From positions 1 through 64,000 of the forward strand of contig JALHOJ010000011.1 in the NCBI GenBank assembly GCA_022843045.1: 64,000 nucleotides of DNA. Direction: 5' to 3'. The notes under the pieces were generated by a model. That model saw only the letters and a program-made list of their open reading frames with translations, had not been told where the DNA came from and did not search any database. Below, piece by piece: positions 24,868 to 32,499 of this stretch (position 1 is the stretch's first letter; each line of letters begins with the position of its first letter). The position numbers were made by a program, and so were the translations under genes. The stretch comes from Phycisphaerales bacterium (GTDB taxonomy: Bacteria; Planctomycetota; Phycisphaerae; Phycisphaerales; UBA1924).

Positions 24868-25091
24868 GATCGATGCTCCGCCAATCTGCGTAGTGCCGGC
24901 CCCGCTCGCGTGCGCAGCGCGAGCCCGAAAGCCGGTCGCCTCATGCATCGACCCGCGATGTGCGTGGCTGGACGCATCCCCGCGTGGAGGTTGCGCGTCC
25001 CAGTACTCGCGCTGGCGCAGCAAGCACAGCCCGCATGACCCCACCACGCGGGCGGGCTTGCCAGGGTTATCCGACGAGGCCACAATCACGC

Positions 25092-25517
25092 ATGGCCACG
25101 TTCCTGCTGAAGTCCGAACCGTCCGAGTACGCGTATGCCGATCTCGTGCGCGAGAAGAAAGCGTGCTGGACAGGTGTCGCGAACGCGCAGGCACTCACGC
25201 AGCTCCGCTCCATGCGCAAGGGCGACGTCGCATTCATCTATCACACGGGCGACGAGAAGGCGATCGTGGGCCTTGCGAAGGCGGTGTCGAATCCATATGA
25301 AGATCCCAAGCAACCGGGAACGACCGACACGGGCGCGCCCAAGTTTGCGGTGATCGATTTGGCGCCCGTGAAGCAGGCACGCACGCCCGTCACGCTGGCG
25401 GCGATCAAGGCGGATAAACGGTTTGCGGACTTTGCGTTGGTGAAGCAGTCGCGACTCAGCGTCATGGCGGTGCCGGAAGCACTCGCGACGATCTTGCGGG
25501 GCCTCGCGGGGCTGTGA
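25092..25517 (+). CDS. EVE-domain protein
   Basis: A 141-residue protein covering a complete EVE (PUA-like) domain: TFLLKSEPSEYAYADLVREK at the start, CWTGVANAQALTQLRSMRKG, DVAFIYHTGDEKAIVGLAKA, then a strand ending in RLSVMAVPEALATIL. EVE domains bind modified bases, in DNA or RNA, through an aromatic cage; this single-domain form is widespread and its substrate is not established. ATG 25092 is preferred because the family begins almost exactly there. It is divergent from the coiled-coil gene, with about 220 bases between the starts. Confidence 0.88.
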   Translation: MATFLLKSEPSEYAYADLVREKKACWTGVANAQALTQLRSMRKGDVAFIYHTGDEKAIVGLAKAVSNPYEDPKQPGTTDTGAPKFAVIDLAPVKQARTPVTLAAIKADKRFADFALVKQSRLSVMAVPEALATILRGLAGL

Positions 25518-25563
25518 GCCTTGAGGCGATGCAGTCTTCCCTCCCGCGATCCTATTCTGCAGA

Positions 25564-26175
25564 GTGTTCACAGGACTCATCGAGCATCTGGGCGTGGTCG
25601 AATCGGTGCAGCCTTCCTCAGCGGGGGCGCGCCTGCTGATTCGCGCGTCTCGATGGCCCCATACGCCGACGGTGGGCGAGTCCATCGCGGTGGATGGATG
25701 CTGCTTGACGCTGGCGGCGGACCCGGCGGCGCAGGGCGGAGCATTCGCGTTTGACGTGATTCCCGAGTCACTCGCAAAGACGACGCTGGGCGGAGTGCTC
25801 GCCGGTGCTGGCGTGCATCTCGAGCCTTCGGCGACCCTTGCGACTCTGCTGGGCGGGCATCTCGTGCAGGGACACGTCGATGGCGTGGGACGGGTGCTTC
25901 GGATTGACACGACGGGTCAGTGGCGGGTGCGGATTGCGCCGCCGACTGAACTCATGGCCTACTTCGCGCCCAAGGGGAGCGTCTGCGTGCAAGGCGTGTC
26001 ATTGACCATCGCGGACCTATCGCCTAAAGAGGGCTGGTTCGAGATCGCGCTGATCCCCACGACGCTGGACAAGACCACGCTGGGCGGCCTGCGCGTCGGC
26101 GATGGCGTCAACATCGAGTGCGACGCGATCGCGAAGACGGTGGTGCATTATCTCAGGCACTTTGGGTCGCGGTAG
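25564..26175 (+). CDS. ribE: Riboflavin synthase alpha subunit
   Basis: Converts two molecules of 6,7-dimethyl-8-ribityllumazine to riboflavin. The GTG start at 25564 gives MFTGLIEHLGVVESV, the invariant family N-terminus. The two-fold internal repeat is visible: VGESIAVDGCCLTLA with LGGHLVQGHVDGVG in the first barrel and KGSVCVQGVSLTIADL with VGDGVNIECDAIAKTVVHYL in the second. The length, 203 residues, is normal. No other rib gene is adjacent and no FMN riboswitch is visible upstream. Confidence 0.95.
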   Translation: MFTGLIEHLGVVESVQPSSAGARLLIRASRWPHTPTVGESIAVDGCCLTLAADPAAQGGAFAFDVIPESLAKTTLGGVLAGAGVHLEPSATLATLLGGHLVQGHVDGVGRVLRIDTTGQWRVRIAPPTELMAYFAPKGSVCVQGVSLTIADLSPKEGWFEIALIPTTLDKTTLGGLRVGDGVNIECDAIAKTVVHYLRHFGSR

Positions 26176-26180
26176 AGGAA

Positions 26181-26236
26181 GTGCGAGAGTGCGAAGGTGC
26201 GAAAGTGCGAAAGTGCGAAGGTGTTGAGGTGCCCAG
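26181..26236. repeat. 8-bp minisatellite, seven units
   Basis: Starting 6 bases after the ribE stop, the unit GTGCGAAR repeats head to tail: five near-identical copies (26181-26220) and two degenerate ones (GTGTTGAG, GTGCCCAG). It lies between the ends of two convergent genes. Units differ only at the last three positions. Confidence 0.9.
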
Positions 26237-26256
26237 GCTTCAACAAAGAAGGTTGA

Positions 26257-26997
26257 TCACTTGGCTTCTTGGCGCAGCTTGGCGACGTCGAGATCGAGTT
26301 TGTCGCCCACGCTGAGCTTGATGCCCTCCGGATTGCTGCCATTGATGTTCAATGTATTGGCACGCAACTCGATGGCGATCACGCCGGCGAACCGGCTGGG
26401 ATATTGCTTGAGCCGCGCTTCGTACTTGGGGTTGGACCAGGCCCACTTGGGAAGGCGCTCGTTGGGGATGGGCTGTTCTTCGGCGCTCCGCGGCGGCTCG
26501 GGCACCATGTGGTGCATCGCGGTGATGCGTCCGGTTGCGTCGACATAAATGATGTCGATCGGAATTGGACAGTCGCGCATCACGAAGTTGAGCGGCTGGG
26601 GATTCTTGAAGATGAAGATCATGCCGCCGTCCTCGGCGATCTCCTTGCGGCCCGACAAACCGCCATAGCGATGCTGATCGTCCATCGCCTTCTCGAGCTT
26701 GAACGTCTTGCCGCCCAGCTTCAGGTCCATGGTGGGCAGCGTGGGGTTCGCAGGCTGGGGCCAGGGATCGGGCTTGGTGGCGTCCGGCTTGGCGTCGGCG
26801 GGCTTCACTTCGGGCTTGATCTCTGGTTTCACTTCGGGCTTGGGTGCTGGTTTGGTGTCTGGCTTCGCCTCGGGCTTTGGCTGCGACGCCGGGGTAGTCG
26901 CCGGAGCGGGCGTTGGCGACTGCTGACCGCACGCCGCGCACACGGGCAACATCACACTCAGCGAGCCGAGCCACATCATCTTGGCCACGGTGTTCAT
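26257..26997 (-). CDS. DUF192-domain lipoprotein with Lys-Pro-rich linker
   Basis: A 246-residue protein from ATG 26997, six bases after the gluQ stop; an ATG at 27024 would overlap gluQ. A lipobox-like VCAAC ends the signal peptide. A linker of about 60 residues is rich in KP/EVKP repeats and could span the cell wall. The DUF192 domain follows: GLSGRKEIAEDGGMIFIF, FVMRDCPIPIDIIYVDATG and late IAIELRANTLNINGSN. DUF192 proteins are small barrels of unknown biochemical role. Probable operon with gluQ. Confidence 0.85.
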   Translation of the reverse strand: MNTVAKMMWLGSLSVMLPVCAACGQQSPTPAPATTPASQPKPEAKPDTKPAPKPEVKPEIKPEVKPADAKPDATKPDPWPQPANPTLPTMDLKLGGKTFKLEKAMDDQHRYGGLSGRKEIAEDGGMIFIFKNPQPLNFVMRDCPIPIDIIYVDATGRITAMHHMVPEPPRSAEEQPIPNERLPKWAWSNPKYEARLKQYPSRFAGVIAIELRANTLNINGSNPEGIKLSVGDKLDLDVAKLRQEAK

Positions 26998-27002
26998 CTT
27001 GA

Positions 27003-28079
27003 TCACGTTCGCGCCAGCAGCCATGCGTCGTCCTCCGGGCCAAAGACCACCGAGCCCTTGGGGAGTTTATCGACCTCAAACCGCTCGCGAAACTCCGCCG
27101 AGCTCATCGATTCACGCCGCGTCGTCACGCCCGACCAGAAGGCGATCAAGCCGATGACCCGCTCCGCGGCAACGCCCTTGGAGCGATACCAATCCAGCCG
27201 CGTGTCGCCGTGCCGCTTGGCAAGCCGGCGGCCGTCCATGCCGCGAACCAGCGGCAGGTGATAGAACTGCGGCCGATTGGGACCATGCCACATGCCTAAG
27301 GCATCCGCGAGCAGCAACTGGCGGGCGGTGGAATCCAGCAAGTCATCGCCTCGCACGATGTCGGTCACGCCCTGACGAGCATCATCCACCACCACGGCAA
27401 GTTGGTACGCGGGTTGACCGGGCACCGCCAGATCGCGACGCGTCCAGATGATGAAGTCCCCCACTGTTCGCGCCGGGAAGTGCTCCTGCGACCCCGCGAC
27501 CGCATCCTCGAAGCGCACACTCGCGTCGGGCGTCACGAAGCGCCACGTCGGCGCGTCATCGCCAAAGGATCGCTCGCTCGCCGCGCGAGCGAACCATGCC
27601 TCCGGTCGCAGCCGGGCCGGGAAAGCGACCTCGTGCGTGCCCTCGTTGGGCGCGCTCTGGGGCGAATCAGCTTGCGACTCGGCTGCCGAAACGGATATCG
27701 AGCCGGGCGTTCGCATCGCATCCGCGCCCCGGGCCAGGGCCTCGCCGATCTGCGTCCGCGTCATCGCGGTCGGGTAGGCGTGCCCGCTCGCCACCAGCCG
27801 CTCCATCGCGTTGCGATGATGAACCGCGTCCGCCGACTGCATGATCGGGCCGTCGTCCCAATTAATGTCCAGCCATTCCAGCAGCGCGATGGTTTCGCGC
27901 ACCACCGTGCCACCCGCCAGCTTCACGCGGGGCGTGTCGAGGTCCTCGATGCGCAAGACGATCTTCCATCCCGCGTGCCTCGCCATCGCCCAGTTGATGA
28001 GAAACGTCCGAGCGTTGCCCAAATGCAGCGCGCCGGTGGGCGAAGGAGCAAGTCGGGTTGTGCGCTGGGAACTGGTCAT
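27003..28079 (-). CDS. gluQ: Glutamyl-Q tRNA(Asp) synthetase, zinc-less form
   Basis: A class I aminoacyl-tRNA synthetase paralogue that attaches glutamate to queuosine-34 of tRNA-Asp. It has the HIGH-region LAPSPTGALHLGNARTFL, LRIEDLDTPRV, DDLLDSTARQLLLADALG and the KMSKS-equivalent RRLAKRHGDT, and lacks the anticodon-binding domain of true GltX. At 358 residues it is about 50 longer than the E. coli enzyme, with an S/A/Q-rich insert around residues 125-150. The whole protein contains no cysteine, so the zinc site of the family (CxC...Y...C) is absent. No queuosine synthesis gene is nearby. Confidence 0.88.
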   Translation of the reverse strand: MTSSQRTTRLAPSPTGALHLGNARTFLINWAMARHAGWKIVLRIEDLDTPRVKLAGGTVVRETIALLEWLDINWDDGPIMQSADAVHHRNAMERLVASGHAYPTAMTRTQIGEALARGADAMRTPGSISVSAAESQADSPQSAPNEGTHEVAFPARLRPEAWFARAASERSFGDDAPTWRFVTPDASVRFEDAVAGSQEHFPARTVGDFIIWTRRDLAVPGQPAYQLAVVVDDARQGVTDIVRGDDLLDSTARQLLLADALGMWHGPNRPQFYHLPLVRGMDGRRLAKRHGDTRLDWYRSKGVAAERVIGLIAFWSGVTTRRESMSSAEFRERFEVDKLPKGSVVFGPEDDAWLLART

Positions 28080-28125
28080 CGTTGCGGGTGCAGATCACAT
28101 CTGAATCACACTGATCACAATTGCA

Positions 28126-28995
28126 TCACGCCTTAGGCTTGATGAATCGACTGACCCAGTGCCCGTCCATCGCGATGGACCCGATCACGAACCCCACCGC
28201 CGCGCCAAGTGCCACGTCGCTGGGATAGTGCGCTCCGAACACGACGCGGGCGCACGCCACGATGACCATCAGCCCGATCAACAACGGCGAAAGCCGCGGA
28301 TAGAGCCGCATCAGGGCCGCCGCAGTGCAAGCCGCGGCGGCCGCGTGGCTGCTGGGCAAGCTCCACAGATCGCTGGAAATGTCCTTGGTTACTTCCCAGC
28401 TTCGCGCCCACAGGTAGGTAAGCTGCACACCCGCGACATCCGGCTGCGCATCGCGCGGCAGCGGAAACGCCCGCCAGAAGAACGCGAACGCGTGGGGCGA
28501 ATCAAACCCCTCCATCGGCACCCGCCCCGACGCCTCACCAAACACAATCCGCGGGCGCGGCCGGCCAAACCCCATCTTGAGCAAGTTGCAGATCAGGGCA
28601 TTCGCGAGCACGCCCGCGACCAGATCGAGCACGCGCGGGAACCTCTGGCGATCCTGCAACAGGATCACCAGCGCGACGATCACGATGCTGGTAAACGCTC
28701 CAAACTGCTGCGCAAACTCGAGTTCGCGCCGCACGTCGCCCCCCAGCCGCTCCGTCAAACCGCCAAACGGCCCAATCGTGGTCATCACCCACGAATCCAG
28801 GGGCATCAGGGCCAGCGTCGCGAGTCCTCCCGCGCCGAGAATCAGGGCCGCACGCTTGCCGGTCATGGGCGCCACCCACCACGCAGCTGGCACGCTCGTC
28901 GACTCCCTCGCGCTTCCCCGCGAAGTTGCCATCGCGTCAGTCTGCGAAGACTCCGAAAAAGTCGGCGACGGGTTGGCGTTATAGTCCGCGCTCAT
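28126..28995 (-). CDS. PAP2-family membrane phosphatase
   Basis: About 289 residues from ATG 28995, with a start codon that overlaps that of the divergent gene by three bases; an ATG at about residue 20 is an alternative. Six or so helices carry the three phosphatase motifs: KMGFGRPRPRI, SLPSSHAAAA (PSGH variant) and RVVFGAHYPSDVALG with the nucleophile-activating His/Asp. PAP2 enzymes dephosphorylate undecaprenyl-pyrophosphate, phosphatidic acid or lipid sugars. Next to an ArnT-like lipid-sugar transferase, recycling or remodelling of envelope lipids is plausible. Confidence 0.88.
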   Translation of the reverse strand: MSADYNANPSPTFSESSQTDAMATSRGSARESTSVPAAWWVAPMTGKRAALILGAGGLATLALMPLDSWVMTTIGPFGGLTERLGGDVRRELEFAQQFGAFTSIVIVALVILLQDRQRFPRVLDLVAGVLANALICNLLKMGFGRPRPRIVFGEASGRVPMEGFDSPHAFAFFWRAFPLPRDAQPDVAGVQLTYLWARSWEVTKDISSDLWSLPSSHAAAAACTAAALMRLYPRLSPLLIGLMVIVACARVVFGAHYPSDVALGAAVGFVIGSIAMDGHWVSRFIKPKA

Positions 28996-30889
28996 GCGTG
29001 AGGACCAGCGTAGCGATGCTCCTGCAGTACGCGCCAGCGGCGCGAGGACGCCCGCCGCACGGGATGCGACCCACGTGCATCTGCTCGGACATTCCGGTTT
29101 CGCGACCTGGACGCGGTCTTGGCGGGGCGGCGTGCTGCTGGTTCTGCTCGCGCTGCTCGTGCTGGTGCCGGGCCTTTGGCAGTTGCCGCCCTTTGATCGC
29201 GACGAACCCCGCTTCGCGCAGGCCAGCCGCCAGATGCTCGAAACCGGCAACTGGATCGTGCCTTTTGTGCAGGATCGCCCCCGCCTCAACAAGCCGCCGC
29301 TCATCTACTGGCTGCAGGCCGGAACCGTCGCGATCCTCACAGGGAGCGACACCAGCAAGGACGCGATCTGGATGTATCGCCTGCCCGGCATGCTCTGCAC
29401 GATCGGCACCGTGCTGCTCACTTGGCGACTGGGCCGGCGCCTGATGGACGCCCGCGCCGCGTGGCTGGGCGCGGCGCTGCTGGCAATCTGTCCGTTGGTC
29501 GTCGTCGATGCGCACCAGGCGAGATCGGATCAGTTGCTGCTCTTCACCGTCGTGCTGTCTCAATGGGCGTTGTGGCGTGTGCTGCACGTACCCGAAGCGT
29601 CAGCGACGAGCCCGAGCGAGTCAAGATTGCCACTCGCCGCCCTCCTCACGCTCGGCGTGATTCTGGGAATCTCCATCCTCGCCAAAGGCCCCATCGGCCC
29701 GTTGATCGCGGGACTGACCGCGGCGACCTTTGCACTGGCAACACGCCCCTGGCGAGGCTCGCCCCGCTGGCCGCTTCGAGCAGTCGCAGGAACGCTCTTG
29801 GTTGCTGTGGTCGCATGCCTGATCGTCACGCCCTGGGTCATCGCCGTCGCCAACCAAGTCGGCTTCGACAAGTACGCCAAGATCGTCTTCGACGAAACCA
29901 TCGGCCGCAGCGCGGCGGCCAAAGAAGGGCACGCCCTCTTCCCAGGCGTCCACACCATCGCCCTCGTCGGTCTGTTCTTCCCAGGCAGCCTCCTCACGGG
30001 CGCTGCGATCCTCGCCGCGATCCGCAAGGGTTTTGCACGTCCCGACACGACGACTCCATCGCGATGGTCGCGTGTGTGGACGGGCCACACTGGCACGCTG
30101 TTCCTGCTCTGCTGGGCATTGCCTTCATGGATCGTGTTTGAAGCGATCAGCACGAGGCTCGTGCACTACGTGATGCCGCTCTACCCCGCCCTCGCGCTGC
30201 TCTCGGCCCGCGTGATCCTCCGGGCGAGTGCTGGCGCGTTCACGCCGATGGGTGAGCGGCTGACGAAGATCGGCTTCCTGATCTGGGCGATCGTCGGAGC
30301 CGCGCTCACGGGCATCGCGCCGCTCTCGCTCGCGATCTTCGCGTTCACGAAGGGCCACGCGGACCATCCCACGCGGACGATCGTGCTCGCAGGCGTTGCC
30401 GGGGCCGCTTGCATCGCACTGTGCATCGCAGGCGGATTCTTCGCGCTCCGAGGCAAGCCCATTCGCGCCACGCTGCTGGGAGCGATAGCGATGGTCGTTG
30501 GGCTCGCGACCCTGCTCGCGAGCACCCTGCCCAACACCCGCGCTATCTGGCCCGCTCGCAATGCCATCGCCGCCGTCAGGAGCATCGATCCGACGATCAC
30601 GCGGCCAGTCGGCGCGATCGGCTTTCACGAAGATAGCCAGATCTTCCTGTCTCATGGCAGGCTCGTGCGCCTTGCCGATGACGCATCGCTCGCGTGGGCC
30701 CTGGACCATCCCACTGCGCTCATCATCGCACGCCGCGGCGAGCCCAGTGCTCTCGCACTTATCGACGCAGGCTGGACCGAAGCCGCCTTGGCTGACGGAT
30801 ACAACATGAACCGCGGCAAATGGGAAGATCTGGTCGTCCTATCACGCGACCAAGCCGATGCGACGCGACGCGAGGAGCCCGCACCATGA
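28994..30889 (+). CDS. ArnT/PMT-like GT-C glycosyltransferase
   Basis: A 631-residue polytopic enzyme of GT83/GT39 type. The first loop holds the catalytic signature FDRDEPRFAQASRQMLETGN then RPRLNKPPLIYWLQA, as in ArnT, which moves aminoarabinose from undecaprenyl phosphate to lipid A. About 12 helices follow; the last 100 residues form a periplasmic domain with GAIGFHEDSQIFLSHGR. A TATAGT at 28980-28985 lies 8 bases before the ATG, so the transcript may be leaderless. The stop overlaps truB as ATGA. The donor sugar is not deducible. Confidence 0.88.
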   Translation: MREDQRSDAPAVRASGARTPAARDATHVHLLGHSGFATWTRSWRGGVLLVLLALLVLVPGLWQLPPFDRDEPRFAQASRQMLETGNWIVPFVQDRPRLNKPPLIYWLQAGTVAILTGSDTSKDAIWMYRLPGMLCTIGTVLLTWRLGRRLMDARAAWLGAALLAICPLVVVDAHQARSDQLLLFTVVLSQWALWRVLHVPEASATSPSESRLPLAALLTLGVILGISILAKGPIGPLIAGLTAATFALATRPWRGSPRWPLRAVAGTLLVAVVACLIVTPWVIAVANQVGFDKYAKIVFDETIGRSAAAKEGHALFPGVHTIALVGLFFPGSLLTGAAILAAIRKGFARPDTTTPSRWSRVWTGHTGTLFLLCWALPSWIVFEAISTRLVHYVMPLYPALALLSARVILRASAGAFTPMGERLTKIGFLIWAIVGAALTGIAPLSLAIFAFTKGHADHPTRTIVLAGVAGAACIALCIAGGFFALRGKPIRATLLGAIAMVVGLATLLASTLPNTRAIWPARNAIAAVRSIDPTITRPVGAIGFHEDSQIFLSHGRLVRLADDASLAWALDHPTALIIARRGEPSALALIDAGWTEAALADGYNMNRGKWEDLVVLSRDQADATRREEPAP

Positions 30890-31623
30890 ACTCCGCTTCT
30901 GCTGCGCAAGCACGGCAAGAGCCGCCTTCACCCACAGGTCTGCTGCTCGTCGACAAGCACCAGGGGCCGACTTCGATGCAGATCTGCGCGAATATTCGGG
31001 CCCGTCTCCGCCGCGCGGGCGCGCCCAAGCGGATCAAGGTCGGGCACGCCGGCACCCTCGATCCGATGGCAACGGGCCTGCTCGTTGTGATGATCGGCAA
31101 GGCCACTCGCCTTTGCGATCAGTTCATGGCCAGCCGCAAGCAGTACTTGACGACGATTGACCTGAGCCGCACATCCGACTCATTTGACCTCGACGGCCAG
31201 GTGACGCCCGCGATCGTCGCATCGATCCCTACGCGCGAGCAGGTTGCCGACGCGGTCGCACGATTCATCGGCGTGATCCAGCAGGCCCCGCCCGCGTTTA
31301 GTGCGATCAAGGTGAACGGTCAACGCGCCTACGACCTCGCTCGCGAAGGCAAAGCAGTCGAACTCGCCGCCCGCCCCGTCGAGGTGCACGCCATCACCAT
31401 CGACGCTTTCGACTGGCCCCTCCTCACCCTCACCATCGACTGTGGCAAAGGCACCTACATCCGCTCGATCGCCCGCGATCTTGGCGGGGCACTGGGCACG
31501 GGCGGGATACTCACCAGCCTCCGCCGTACCGCCTCAGGCGACTTTCACGTTCGCGATGCGCGCCGCATTGCGGACCTGCCCCCGCAGCTCACGCAGGCAG
31601 ACCTGCTGCCAGTGCCGCCCTGA
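30886..31623 (+). CDS. truB: tRNA pseudouridine-55 synthase
   Basis: Makes the conserved pseudouridine in the T loop of tRNAs. ATG 30886 overlaps the upstream stop as ATGA and has GAGGAG 8 bases ahead; the protein is 245 residues. Family motifs: GLLLVDKHQGPTSMQI, GHAGTLDPMATGLL with the catalytic Asp, QQAPPAFSAIKVNGQRAYDL and CGKGTYIRSIARDLG. The C-terminal PUA domain of longer TruBs is missing, which is common in short bacterial forms. Coupling to a lipid-sugar transferase is unusual and probably only positional. Confidence 0.95.
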   Translation: MNSASAAQARQEPPSPTGLLLVDKHQGPTSMQICANIRARLRRAGAPKRIKVGHAGTLDPMATGLLVVMIGKATRLCDQFMASRKQYLTTIDLSRTSDSFDLDGQVTPAIVASIPTREQVADAVARFIGVIQQAPPAFSAIKVNGQRAYDLAREGKAVELAARPVEVHAITIDAFDWPLLTLTIDCGKGTYIRSIARDLGGALGTGGILTSLRRTASGDFHVRDARRIADLPPQLTQADLLPVPP

Positions 31624-31685
31624 GATTACACCGACGGGCACGCCTGAAACTTCGTCGAACCCAATCCCAACCACGCAGCGACACC

Positions 31686-32489
31686 ATGGTCCGCATGCAG
31701 GCCCCACTCCTACGCGATATCTGGAACCAGCAGCCGCTCTTGCTGGGCCTCGCGGCGGCCCACGCGCTCCTCGCCCTCGCCTTCATCCCCGCGATGCTGC
31801 TCGACGATCGCACGATCCTGGGCCTGAGCCCCTGGATCAAGCCGCAGAAGTTCGCCGTGTCCATCGCGATCTTCCTCGCGACCATCGCGTGGATCATGAC
31901 GCTGCACCGCATGCCGATCATGCTCTCGCGTGTGATCGCCTGGATCATCGCCTCGGGCGCGATCGTCGAGATCGTGCTGATCTCCCTCCAAAGCGCCCGA
32001 GGCGTGCGCTCGCACTTCAACGTCTCCAATACGCTCGACGGCACGATCTACGGCGTCATGGGCGTGGCCATCGCGCTGGTCACCCTTGCGGTTCTCGTCG
32101 TTGCGTGCACGCCATTTCGCGATCCCAAGGAGGGAGGCCCGTCCGGCAACGCCTTCCCGCTCGCGATTCGCGTGGGCGAGTGGCTTTTCCTCGCCGGGTG
32201 TGCGTGGGGCGCGTTCATGGCGCCACGCCCGGGCCACACCGTGGGCGGCGTCGATGGCGGCCCGGGCCTGCCTTACGTGAACTGGAGCACGAGTCACGGG
32301 GATCTGCGCATCGTGCACTTTGTGCTGCTGCACTCCTTGCAAGCGATGCCCATCATCGGCTGGATCGCGGATCGTGTACTGCCCACTTCTGTGATCGCGC
32401 GCTCCGTCATCGTGCTCGCCGCGGCCGGGCTCGCAGGCGTGTCGGCGATGCTCGCGCGGATTGCGCTCTCAGGTCGCTCGCCGTTCTGA
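31686..32489 (+). CDS. Multi-pass membrane protein of unknown function
   Basis: A 267-residue protein with six or seven hydrophobic helices. Conserved-looking soluble motifs lie between them: LSPWIKPQKFAVSIAIFLAT near helix 2 and SARGVRSHFNVSNTLDGTIY in the middle, the latter carrying Arg, His and Asn likely to face a site. A late loop reads GGPGLPYVNWSTSHGDLRIV. I have an impression of similar uncharacterised membrane proteins in other bacteria, but no assigned function. It follows truB by 62 bases on the same strand and converges on uvrC. Confidence 0.7.
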   Translation: MVRMQAPLLRDIWNQQPLLLGLAAAHALLALAFIPAMLLDDRTILGLSPWIKPQKFAVSIAIFLATIAWIMTLHRMPIMLSRVIAWIIASGAIVEIVLISLQSARGVRSHFNVSNTLDGTIYGVMGVAIALVTLAVLVVACTPFRDPKEGGPSGNAFPLAIRVGEWLFLAGCAWGAFMAPRPGHTVGGVDGGPGLPYVNWSTSHGDLRIVHFVLLHSLQAMPIIGWIADRVLPTSVIARSVIVLAAAGLAGVSAMLARIALSGRSPF

Positions 32490-32499
32490 AGGTGCGTCG

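Noticed and set aside
26181-26236. Possible CRISPR array
   Set aside because: Units are 8 bases with no spacers; it is a minisatellite.
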